A stretch of 64,000 nucleotides of DNA, from NCBI GenBank assembly GCA_034003725.1, contig JAVEYB010000002.1:62001-126000 (forward strand), in the 5' to 3' direction. Below the pieces are notes generated by a model, which worked only from the letters and a program-made list of their open reading frames with translations, was not told where the DNA came from and did no database searches. A program made the position numbers and the translations under genes. The DNA comes from Candidatus Zixiibacteriota bacterium (GTDB lineage: Bacteria; Zixibacteria; MSB-5A5; GN15; FEB-12). Positions 42,506-50,418 of this stretch are shown here, one piece after another. Within the stretch, counting starts at the first letter, position 1, and every line of letters begins with the position of its first letter.

Positions 42506-45373
42506 CTACTGTCGCAATTCCAGTTTGATACTCCCGCTGAAGGTCGCCGACTGTCTGTGCGGAGGGTCATTGGGATTTGGCTCCGAAGCCTTTGAAGTGC
42601 TTGCACAATATATTCCGGTAAACAACTGCACGAAAGTCTTGCCCGGAGGGATTGACCTGAATTGATTTTCATCGTTCAGATTCGTCGTCGCATTATATTC
42701 TCCGTCCAGTCGAAACAGGCGGGAGTAGTCTATTGTCGGATGTTCCAGGATTCCAAGCACATCGCAACTGCTCACAACCTTACTGCCCAGATCAAAACGT
42801 GCGGAGTAGCCGGTAATTTGACCCTGGTAAGTATATTCTGATGTCGCAGTGAAATCGTACGCATACCATAGGCCATAGCTTTGACTAGTCTTGTTGTCTA
42901 TCTCAAGGACAACCCAGGCCCAAGTTTCAAATCGCAGGGCAGCGGTGCCTGAAGCGTAGCCATGTCCAGTTACATCTGCCCGGGTGTATCCGGAGAAGTC
43001 TATCGTCATGGACTTATCATCAAGAGGATTAAATGATAACTCGCACTCAGCCGCAGCCTCAGTGGTTACAGCAGACGCCGTGATTGTTCCCAAGTGGTTG
43101 CCCCCGCCGAGCGAATCACCGCCGGTGCACGTATAGGCTGGTTCGCCACTTGGACCATGCAAGACGTAGGTATAGTAATCTTGTTTAGATTCTACCTGAA
43201 TACCATCTACAGAATAGCGAGCCTCGGCCAACTTGGTGTACGGTCCCTGGCCCCGTGGTGTAATTAACTCATATGGGTTGCCGACGTGAACGGTCATTGT
43301 AATAGATCCACCGTAGTTCACCGCGGCCGTCGATGTTTGTCTGCCGATCACTTCCACGGTCTGTGAGGCGGGATCAGCGCTCAACAAGTTGCCGGTACCG
43401 TCGTCGACATCTCGGGCAACGACAGTATAGGTTCCGGCCAATAAGGAGTCGATCAGGGTATCCGTGACAATGTGCGTGAATACTCCATCCCCGGTCAAAT
43501 CGATATCAGCTTCAATGCCTTCGGGGAGGCCCGACACTGTTACCAAAATACTTCCGTACTTCGCCGTGTATTCGATATCAATCGTCACATCGTCTTCATC
43601 ATCAAGTGTGATGGTGGTATCAACCGGTTTCGGGACATACTCATAATTGTCAGCATCCAATACAGCAAAGGAGTAGATATGGTAGCTCCCCGATTCAAGC
43701 GGCGATAACACGGTGCTTTGAGTGATTTTTCCAGAGGAATAGCCGCTCGGCCCATCCACAAAAACACTGCCGTCAGTTCCACCGGGGAGTCCTGTGATCT
43801 GTACATGAAGTGTGGCCGGATTCCCCACAACGACGGTCTTAGTCTCGGTCCCAGGTGAAGCATTGCCGAACGCTCCTCCGGAATAGACGCAAATAGCGCA
43901 AAGAGCGTGGTCAATCAGAACTTTCGCCTGCTCGCCGGCTGTACGCCCTCGAGCCTGAATTGCCCCTTCACCTTTTTCCATACCTATCCATTCAAGTATT
44001 GACGTATCCGGTTTGAGAATGGTGGGCTCGATACTGAACAGCTCGACCAGATCAGAATGGTTAATGGTGACGGGGCCCCAAGTCATCTCCGGCAGATCGG
44101 CTTCCGGGTCAATGAAGATCGCCCCACCCTGCGAATCATTATACGCCACAAGACACTTGCGATACAGGTCGAGTGCAAATTTGATGGTTTCTTTGAGGAT
44201 TTCACGAAACTCGGTAACAAGACCCTGAGGAACTCCCTTCGCAGCAAGGGCGTCAATCAGCACATCCAGGATCTGGGTCGCCTTAATGGTGGACGGTATG
44301 TTTCTGGCCGAGATCGCTATCGTACTGTAGGTCGGTTCCCCTACGCCGATCGTGTCAGATTCAAGGGTGAGGGTGAAAGCCGTAATCTCCGCCGGAAACA
44401 GACTTGGCGCCAAAGTTCCGTAAACGAATTCCCAGACAGACATGATCGAATTGATGACTAGAATCGGAAGCGCGGCGATTCCGCTGATCGCGATCAGGTC
44501 AGCTCCAATCTTCACTGACTCGGCATAAGTTTGTGCTGTCGGCTTCACGACTAAGTTTTTATAGTCTTCCAGGATCGTGTATATCTGCATTTGGCAGGCC
44601 AGATCCATATCCGGACCGCCATCCCGGCAAAAAATGCTGCTCTTAGTACTAGATATCTTCTGGGAAAACTTGCCTACGGAATTGGCAAACTCATTGTAGT
44701 AGTCCAAAGCGCCACATGATGCCATGACTGCATCTTGAAGAGCCAAGGCTGAATCCTCTTGAGCTGTCCACGATGACGAACCGGACAGGATCGACTGGAT
44801 CGAACTATCCACCCCTGATATCAGGGAGTCCAGCATAAACGATATCGCCAGCCGATACCCCTCAAGCCGTTCATCCTGACCCGGAAGTTGTGCGAGAGAA
44901 TTGAGGACCTCCCCGAGTGAACTGCTGATAATCTGCAGGTCCTGCGCGATCGAATCCATAGTGCCGTCGGCATGAGGCAATGTATCGATAGTCAGTGCCC
45001 CCAGTGCCTGGGCTACGGTGTCGGCACCCTTGATGATGAAAACGTCCTGAGCACCGGAAGGTATCTTCGGCCACAACCCCCCTTCCTCAAGGAAAAGTGG
45101 CACCAGGGCGACGATCGAATCGCCATTTACTACAAATGGAGTAAGATAACCGCCAACGTGCATAGTCACTGTCGTATCGCCGGGGGTAATCTTGTAACCC
45201 GTAATCTCCAAGGGAGAACCCGGAACGCCGTGAGTGGGACTGACTTGAATTGTTGCAGGTTCGGATCCCGGCCCAGTTGGCCCAGATTGCTTTTTGGAAC
45301 AAGACGGCAAGAGCAACCAAACGGCCGCTGCCGAGATTATTATAACGGCAATGATCCACTTATTGTACATCAT
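42506..45373 (-). CDS. Large lipoprotein with IPT/TIG-like and Ig-like regions
   Basis: 955 residues. The signal peptide (about 1-25, IIAVIIISAAAVWLLLPSC) ends in the lipobox LLPSC. An IPT/TIG-like domain follows (about 38-125, IQVSPTHGVPGSPLEITGYK). The central region (about 125-530) is mainly helical with two cysteine-containing stretches (CGALDYYNEFAN, CRDGGPDMDLACQMQ) and no family I recognise. The C-terminal half is beta-rich and holds two similar repeats (about 545-620 and 625-700, each with ITGLPGGTDGSVFVD- or VSGLPEGIEADIDLT-type strands). It looks like a surface lipoprotein. Base composition is poorer in GC than the neighbours, consistent with an acquired gene. The only ribosome-binding site, AAGGTGG, is tight against the start ATG at 45373. 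Confidence 0.75.
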   Translation of the reverse strand: MMYNKWIIAVIIISAAAVWLLLPSCSKKQSGPTGPGSEPATIQVSPTHGVPGSPLEITGYKITPGDTTVTMHVGGYLTPFVVNGDSIVALVPLFLEEGGLWPKIPSGAQDVFIIKGADTVAQALGALTIDTLPHADGTMDSIAQDLQIISSSLGEVLNSLAQLPGQDERLEGYRLAISFMLDSLISGVDSSIQSILSGSSSWTAQEDSALALQDAVMASCGALDYYNEFANSVGKFSQKISSTKSSIFCRDGGPDMDLACQMQIYTILEDYKNLVVKPTAQTYAESVKIGADLIAISGIAALPILVINSIMSVWEFVYGTLAPSLFPAEITAFTLTLESDTIGVGEPTYSTIAISARNIPSTIKATQILDVLIDALAAKGVPQGLVTEFREILKETIKFALDLYRKCLVAYNDSQGGAIFIDPEADLPEMTWGPVTINHSDLVELFSIEPTILKPDTSILEWIGMEKGEGAIQARGRTAGEQAKVLIDHALCAICVYSGGAFGNASPGTETKTVVVGNPATLHVQITGLPGGTDGSVFVDGPSGYSSGKITQSTVLSPLESGSYHIYSFAVLDADNYEYVPKPVDTTITLDDEDDVTIDIEYTAKYGSILVTVSGLPEGIEADIDLTGDGVFTHIVTDTLIDSLLAGTYTVVARDVDDGTGNLLSADPASQTVEVIGRQTSTAAVNYGGSITMTVHVGNPYELITPRGQGPYTKLAEARYSVDGIQVESKQDYYTYVLHGPSGEPAYTCTGGDSLGGGNHLGTITASAVTTEAAAECELSFNPLDDKSMTIDFSGYTRADVTGHGYASGTAALRFETWAWVVLEIDNKTSQSYGLWYAYDFTATSEYTYQGQITGYSARFDLGSKVVSSCDVLGILEHPTIDYSRLFRLDGEYNATTNLNDENQFRSIPPGKTFVQLFTGIYCASTSKASEPNPNDPPHRQSATFSGSIKLELRQ

Positions 45374-45714
45374 CCACCTTCTGATATAGATGTCGATGGC
45401 TCAAAAGCCAGCCATCAAGGCCGCGCAAATCAGGCCCACTGCGTGGGGCATCAACACGGATAAGTAGGAATTAGGACTCCATTAACCGAATTATGCATAT
45501 TCCGAAAACGGAGTTTAACACTCTAGGTGTATTAATCTTGTTTGTAAGATACTGAAATCTTCAATAAATTCAAGAGGGAATATGGGCCGCATTAGTCAAC
45601 GGGGGCCCTACACAATGAGTTTTACAAATGGGATTCGGAATCGCGGGCATAAAAAAGCGGCCCCGACAAAACTTTCCCCAAACGTTTGTGAAGTACGAGT
45701 ATCCGGGGATGGAC

Positions 45715-45847
45715 GGCACGCACGCGTGGGAGGTTGGGGGGAAGAAGGCGGACGAGCCGTACGCGGGCCGCTCCGTTGACATCCCACCCGGGACGGGTGG
45801 GCTACTCGGTTGACATCCCACTGGGGACGGGTGGGCTACTCGGTATG
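45715..45847 (+). repeat. Palindromic repeat block, copy 1
   Basis: The block reads GGCACGCACGCGTGGGAGG, then AAGGCGGACGAGCC, ACGCGGGCCGCTCC and two tandem 34-base units beginning GTTGACATCCCACCCGGGAC. The first unit contains the hairpin CCCACCCG-GGA-CGGGTGGG at 45783-45801. The second unit is slightly degraded (CCCACTGGGGACGGGTGGG). Confidence 0.8.
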
Positions 45848-45975
45848 GAGAGAAAGGCAACGTCAGCACCGGTCGCTCGCGATGCACCGATTGACGTGAC
45901 GGGAAGGGCGATCACGACCGGAGCTGACCTACACGGCGCAACAGTCGTGAGGGTTCGTGGTGCAGGGGGACGGGA

Positions 45976-46108
45976 GCCACGCACGGTGGGAAGTCGGCGG
46001 GTTCGAAGGCGGACGAGCCATACGCGGGCCGCTCCGTTGACATCCCACCCGGGACGGGTGGGCTACTCGGATGACATCCCACCCGGGACGGGTGGGCTAC
46101 TCGGTATG
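45976..46108 (+). repeat. Palindromic repeat block, copy 2
   Basis: A direct copy of the block at 45715, 261 bases downstream, again with two tandem 34-base units; here both hairpins are perfect CCCACCCGGGACGGGTGGG. About 90% of positions agree with copy 1 by eye. It ends 19 bases from the convergent NifU-like gene stop. Confidence 0.8.
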
Positions 46109-46126
46109 ATGACCAGTCGGGGGGCC

Positions 46127-46567
46127 TCACCCGCAGCCGCAGTTGCCGCAGGCTTTGATTTCCTCGGTCATGAGGTCGATGTTAAGCCGTGCGATGATTT
46201 CGATGCCATCGGGTGATGACGTGACCGAATGGACGGCGCAGTAGTCGGTCGGGCGGCCGGTCGTATGTCCCAGAGCCGCCTGTAATGTCTTCTGGACGGC
46301 AAACAGGTGTTTTGCATACAGAAACTGCCAGGTCTGTGAGCGCGTGGGGAAATGCGGCAGGAGATCGTCCGGTGTGGCGGAGAGGATGTCATCGGCCCGC
46401 CGGTTTTTAATCCACTTTTTGAGAAGGGACGGCTTTCCGACGGCGCCGCTGCAGGAATCCTTGGCGATCGCATAGTAGGTGACGCGATCGTTCTGGTCGA
46501 GCACCAAGCGGATATTTTCGGACACATCGTGGCACGGCATACAATCAGGATAATATGCACCGGCCAT
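46127..46567 (-). CDS. NifU/IscU-like cysteine-rich protein
   Basis: 146 residues. YAIAKDSCSGAVGKPSLLKK, ILSATPDDLLPHFP and FLYAKHLFAVQKTLQAALG resemble the NifU N-terminal scaffold fold, and the protein ends KACGNCGCG, a cysteine cluster that could bind iron-sulfur. Further cysteines lie in PDCMPCHDV and DYCAVHS. This may be an Fe-S cluster scaffold or carrier. The start is uncertain: ATG 46567 lacks a ribosome-binding site, and a TTGACA (46571-46576) with TATTAT (46550-46555) on the minus strand suggests transcription could begin almost at ATG 46540, giving a leaderless message. Confidence 0.5.
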   Translation of the reverse strand: MAGAYYPDCMPCHDVSENIRLVLDQNDRVTYYAIAKDSCSGAVGKPSLLKKWIKNRRADDILSATPDDLLPHFPTRSQTWQFLYAKHLFAVQKTLQAALGHTTGRPTDYCAVHSVTSSPDGIEIIARLNIDLMTEEIKACGNCGCG

Positions 46568-46791
46568 TTATGTCAAGGTTTTGGCGGGTGCGGCCGGGGA
46601 CGGATTTCGGTTGTCTGCGAGGGACTTGGCCGCTATATTCCCGGCTGAAGTTGGATTCCCCCGCCGCGGCGGGCGGGAATGGCACGGCTGCGGCGTGTCG
46701 TCAAAATGACAAGACTTCGTGCTGTTACAGTGAGATCGAGTGTCGCCGGCGGTCCGATGACGGTCCCGGCGTCAACAGAAAGGACAACCTG

Positions 46792-48003
46792 ATGCTGGGA
46801 TGGATGACTGAGCGCGTGCAACCGAACAAGTGGCCAATCGCGCCGCACGTACATTACCTCGAAGCTTCGATTATTCGTGAAATTCTCAAGTTTTCTTCAC
46901 AGCCGGGGGTTATCTCGTTCGCGGGCGGATTGCCGGCGGCCGAGCTTTTTCCGATCGATCTGCTGAAAAAAGTGGCGGTCGACGTTCTCGACAATTTTGG
47001 CGCCAAGGCTGTGCAGTACACGCTCACGCGCGGCGTGCCTGAGCTGACCCGGCTGTTGGCTGAACGGGCGACTGAGGCCGGGACGCCAACGACGCCGGAG
47101 AATCTGCTGGTGACATCGGGCTCCCAGCAGGGGATCGAGCTTATTGCGCGGGCGTTTCTGGATCCGGGGGACTATGTCCTGACGGAAAACCCGACTTACG
47201 TGGGGGCGTTGCAGGCGTTCAACTACTACCAGGCGCGGTATGTCACGATCGAGATGGACGACAAGGGGATGGTTGTCGACAAGATCGAGGATCGCATAAA
47301 GCAGTACAATCCCAAGCTTATCTATACGGTATCGAATTTCCAGAACCCAACCGGGATCACGATGTCCGAGGACCGTCGGATTCGGCTGTGCGAACTGGCG
47401 GCGCGGTACAACATTCCGGTGGTTGACGACAATCCGTACGGGGATATCCGGTTTGCCGGCAAAAACCTGCCGTCGCTCAAGTCGCTCGGCGGCGACGAAG
47501 TCATCACTCTTCGCACGTTCTCGAAGACGCTGACACCGGGTCTTCGGATCGGCTGGATGAATGGTCCCAAATGGATCTTGACTCAGTTCGAGAAAGTGAA
47601 GCAGTGCGCGGACCTGCATACCAGTACGTTCGGTCAGTATGTGGTTTATGAGTTCCTCAGGCAGGGTCTGTTGGAGCCGCATATAGAGAAGATCAAGGTC
47701 TGTTATCGTGAGAAGCGGGATGTCATGGTCCGGACGATGGAGGAGACGTTCCCCAAAGGCATAACGTGGACGCGGCCGGACGGCGGGTTGTTTTTGTGGG
47801 TTCGGCTGCCGGAGCGGCTCTCCGCGAAGGTATTGTTCCCGAAGGCGGTGGAGCAGAAGGTTGCGTACGTTTACGGTCAGCCGTTTTTCCCGCATGGCGA
47901 GGGAGAAAACACGCTTCGGTTGAACTTCTCGACCGCCTCAAAGGACGATATCGTAGAAGGGACCAAGCGGCTGGCGCGTCTGTTCCACGAAGTAATGGAT
48001 TGA
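46792..48003 (+). CDS. PLP-dependent aminotransferase, class I/II (LysN-like)
   Basis: 403 residues from ATG 46792 (AGAAAGGA upstream). FAGGLPAAELFP, LLVTSGSQQGIELIARAF, NFQNPTGITMS, VDDNPYGDIRF and the PLP-lysine motif TFSKTLTPGLRIGW are all typical of the PLP fold-type I family near 2-aminoadipate aminotransferase LysN and related broad-range enzymes. Substrate specificity cannot be fixed; a general aromatic or aminoadipate transaminase is likely. It is followed by a strong terminator. Confidence 0.88.
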   Translation: MLGWMTERVQPNKWPIAPHVHYLEASIIREILKFSSQPGVISFAGGLPAAELFPIDLLKKVAVDVLDNFGAKAVQYTLTRGVPELTRLLAERATEAGTPTTPENLLVTSGSQQGIELIARAFLDPGDYVLTENPTYVGALQAFNYYQARYVTIEMDDKGMVVDKIEDRIKQYNPKLIYTVSNFQNPTGITMSEDRRIRLCELAARYNIPVVDDNPYGDIRFAGKNLPSLKSLGGDEVITLRTFSKTLTPGLRIGWMNGPKWILTQFEKVKQCADLHTSTFGQYVVYEFLRQGLLEPHIEKIKVCYREKRDVMVRTMEETFPKGITWTRPDGGLFLWVRLPERLSAKVLFPKAVEQKVAYVYGQPFFPHGEGENTLRLNFSTASKDDIVEGTKRLARLFHEVMD

Positions 48004-48029
48004 GAGCTGGCGGAGGGATCAGAATACAA

Positions 48030-48052
48030 AGCCCGCTGATCGGCGGGCTTTT
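48030..48052 (+). terminator. Rho-independent terminator after the aminotransferase gene
   Basis: AGCCCGC (48030-48036) pairs with GCGGGCT (48043-48049), followed by TTTT. It separates the aminotransferase from the dapF-led run. Confidence 0.85.
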
Positions 48053-48089
48053 CTGTTGCCGACCGGAACGATGAGGTTTAATTGCGGGA

Positions 48090-48932
48090 ATGCGAACGAT
48101 CACCTTTCACAAGTACCACGCTCTCGAGAACGATTTCGCGGTGGTTGAGGCCGTTCGGCGGGGCACCAAAGCGGCGAATGCCACGATGGCGCGCTCGGTC
48201 TGCAATCGGAGGCGGGGGATAGGCGCCGACGGGGTGGTGCTGCTTTCGAAATCGTCCAAGGCGGACCGGCGGATTGACATTTACAATGCCGACGGTTCGT
48301 GGGCGGAGAAGTCCGGCAACGGGCTGCGGATCGCGGCCGTGCATCTCTGGTCGCAGGCGACGGGGCGGAGGGACTTCACGTTCGAGACGGCGACGAGTAT
48401 CGACCGGGTTACGCTGGGGAAGCGGACGCGGGAGGGGCTGGTGGCCACCGCCGAACTGGGATGTCCGGAGTTTGCGGCAGAGCGGGTGCCGGTGCGGTCC
48501 AGGACCCCGTACGTGATAAACGCGCCGCTGAAGATCGGGCCGCAGGCGCTGCCGATGACGTGTTTGTCGGTCGGCAATCCGCACGCCGTGCTGGTTGTGA
48601 AGGATTTCGAGTTCGATTGGATGACGCTCGGCAGTGAGATCGAACATTCCGCCCTGTTTCCCAACGGTACAAACGTGGAGTTCGTGCGCCCCGTGAGTCG
48701 GCGGAGAATAGAGGTGGCGGAGTGGGAGCGCGGCGCCGGTGCGACGGGGTCATCGGGGACGGGGGCGGCGGCGGCGGTTTGCGCGATGGTCATGCTGGGG
48801 CTGGCGGAACGGGAATGTGAGGTCGTGTTTCGTCCGGGGTCGCTTTGGGTGCGATGGCGAACAGAAGACGACGTGGTGGAGTTGACCGGACCGGTGCAGT
48901 TTATCGGCAGCGGGTCGTGCGCCGTACGATGA
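48090..48932 (+). CDS. Diaminopimelate epimerase homologue lacking both catalytic cysteines
   Basis: 280 residues with the two-lobed DapF fold and most substrate-binding motifs: HALENDF, RGIGADG, IYNADGS, SVGNPHAV and PNGTNVEFV. In DapF the catalytic pair are cysteines in NADGS..xxCGNG and in GAGETxACGSG; here Ser75 (EKSGNG) and Ser222 (TGSSGTG) replace them, and Ala218 replaces the glutamate before the second. Racemisation by the normal two-base thiol mechanism is therefore not expected. It may use serine as acid/base, act on another substrate, or be inactive. The gene starts the long plus-strand run; four bases separate it from the MFS gene. Confidence 0.88.
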   Translation: MRTITFHKYHALENDFAVVEAVRRGTKAANATMARSVCNRRRGIGADGVVLLSKSSKADRRIDIYNADGSWAEKSGNGLRIAAVHLWSQATGRRDFTFETATSIDRVTLGKRTREGLVATAELGCPEFAAERVPVRSRTPYVINAPLKIGPQALPMTCLSVGNPHAVLVVKDFEFDWMTLGSEIEHSALFPNGTNVEFVRPVSRRRIEVAEWERGAGATGSSGTGAAAAVCAMVMLGLAERECEVVFRPGSLWVRWRTEDDVVELTGPVQFIGSGSCAVR

Positions 48933-48936
48933 TGCC

Positions 48937-50268
48937 ATGAGTGTGCGGCAGATCAGAGAATCGTCGAGTCCGCCCGAGGGGCCGGTCTCGGTGGTCGGCC
49001 GGGTGTATCGGTCGGCGGCCGACTATGTGGCCACCGTTCGATTGTTTTCGCGGAATGCCCGTTTGTATCTGGCCGGTCTGTGCCTGACCGCGATCAATTT
49101 CCACATATTCATGCTGCTGCTGAATTTGTACCTCAAGGAGTTCGGATTCGGGGAGGGGGAAATCGGCCTCGTCAATTCCTCGCGGTCGATCGGCATGACG
49201 GTGATGGCGATACCGGCGGGTTTGTTTCTGAGCCGGGTGCGGCTGAAACCGGTGCTGATAGTCGCAGTTCTGATTTTCGGCGCGCTCAGTGTCGCGTTGT
49301 CCACGGTGACGGAGTTTGGGCAGATCGTGTTTTTCGGGGTGCTGTCGGGGATGGCATTTTCGATTTTTCGCGTGTCCAGCGGCCCGTTTTTCATGCGCAA
49401 TTCATCATCGAAGGAGCGGACGCACTTGTTTTCGTTTTCCTTCGCAATGTGGATACTGGCGGGGATGCTGGGATCGGTCGGGTCGGGTCAACTCGTAATC
49501 TGGATGACCGACCTGACGGGCGACGCGGTGCTCGGTTACCGATACACGCTTTATTTCGGGATCGGGCTGAGCATGTTGTCGCTGGCGCCGTTTGCGATGA
49601 TACGCTCCGCGAGGCCATCGCCCGAGGAAAAGCGACCGGGAGTAAGCAGGGCGCAGCTTCGCGCCCGCTGGCCGTTTTACGCCAAGGTATTCGTGGTAAA
49701 CTGCCTGGTCGGCATGGGGGCGGGGCTGTCGATCCCGTTTTTGAATCTCTATTTTCGAGACCGGTTCGGGCTTAATGCGGACACGATCGGAGCGTACTAT
49801 TTCGCCGTGATGACATCGATGTTTATCGGTACGCTGGCGGGGCCGTTGATAGCCAAGAAGCTCGGCCTGGTGCGGACGGTTGTGGTCACGCAGCTGCTTT
49901 CGATACCGTTTTTGCTCGTGCTGGCGTACACACACAACCTGACGGCGGCGTTTGTCTCGTATGTAATCCGCGGGGGGCTCATGAATCTGGGCACGCCGAT
50001 GTTCAACAACCTCTCCATGGAATTGTCGAGCACGGAGGAGCACTCCTTTGTCAATTCGCTGCTCATGGTGGCATGGACGTCGTCGTGGATGATCTCGACG
50101 GCAATCGGGGGTTCGATCATCGAGCACCAGGGGTACACGGTTTCGCTCAACGTTACAGTCGTGGCTTATGTCATCTCCACATTGGCGCTCTTTCTGTTTT
50201 TCAAGCGTTCCGAGCGGCGAAACAGCGGCTCCTCGGGTTGGCAGATTATCGACCCGACGCGCGCCTGA
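48937..50268 (+). CDS. MFS transporter
   Basis: 443 residues with twelve predicted helices, beginning at about 43 (LYLAGLCLTAINFHIFMLLL). The loop between helices 2 and 3 has the MFS-like FGFGEGEIGLVNSSRSIG, and the central cytoplasmic loop is basic (RSARPSPEEKRPGVSRAQLR). No substrate can be assigned; the family includes sugar-phosphate and drug exporters. It follows dapF by four bases. Confidence 0.85.
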   Translation: MSVRQIRESSSPPEGPVSVVGRVYRSAADYVATVRLFSRNARLYLAGLCLTAINFHIFMLLLNLYLKEFGFGEGEIGLVNSSRSIGMTVMAIPAGLFLSRVRLKPVLIVAVLIFGALSVALSTVTEFGQIVFFGVLSGMAFSIFRVSSGPFFMRNSSSKERTHLFSFSFAMWILAGMLGSVGSGQLVIWMTDLTGDAVLGYRYTLYFGIGLSMLSLAPFAMIRSARPSPEEKRPGVSRAQLRARWPFYAKVFVVNCLVGMGAGLSIPFLNLYFRDRFGLNADTIGAYYFAVMTSMFIGTLAGPLIAKKLGLVRTVVVTQLLSIPFLLVLAYTHNLTAAFVSYVIRGGLMNLGTPMFNNLSMELSSTEEHSFVNSLLMVAWTSSWMISTAIGGSIIEHQGYTVSLNVTVVAYVISTLALFLFFKRSERRNSGSSGWQIIDPTRA

Positions 50269-50418
50269 CGGGCGCCTGGCGGTCCAAAGGGTAAGTTGAG
50301 CGCACCTTCCGGCATGCGAGGGTTCGATTTGGTGACGGCAGCCTCCCGAAAGTTGGAGTTGCATCGGGCAGGGGATTGGCTGATATTCCAAGCCCGGCAA
50401 GAAACGATTAAACAGCAT

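Larger units (their letters stand above)
45374..46126. other. Gene-free stretch with a duplicated palindromic repeat
   Basis: 753 bases without a convincing gene. The first 170 bases are AT-rich (upstream region of the lipoprotein). The rest is dominated by two copies of a repeat of about 133 bases (45715-45847 and 45976-46108), each ending in two tandem palindromic units. The translations of these stretches differ from known proteins. Confidence 0.6.

Noticed and set aside
45749-46108. Possible CRISPR array
   Set aside because: The 34-base units occur as two adjacent pairs with no unique spacers between them, and there are no cas genes. It is a palindromic repeat, not a CRISPR.
45734-46216. 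160-codon plus-strand frame through the repeats
   Set aside because: It is simply the translated repeat units, and it runs antisense into the NifU-like gene.
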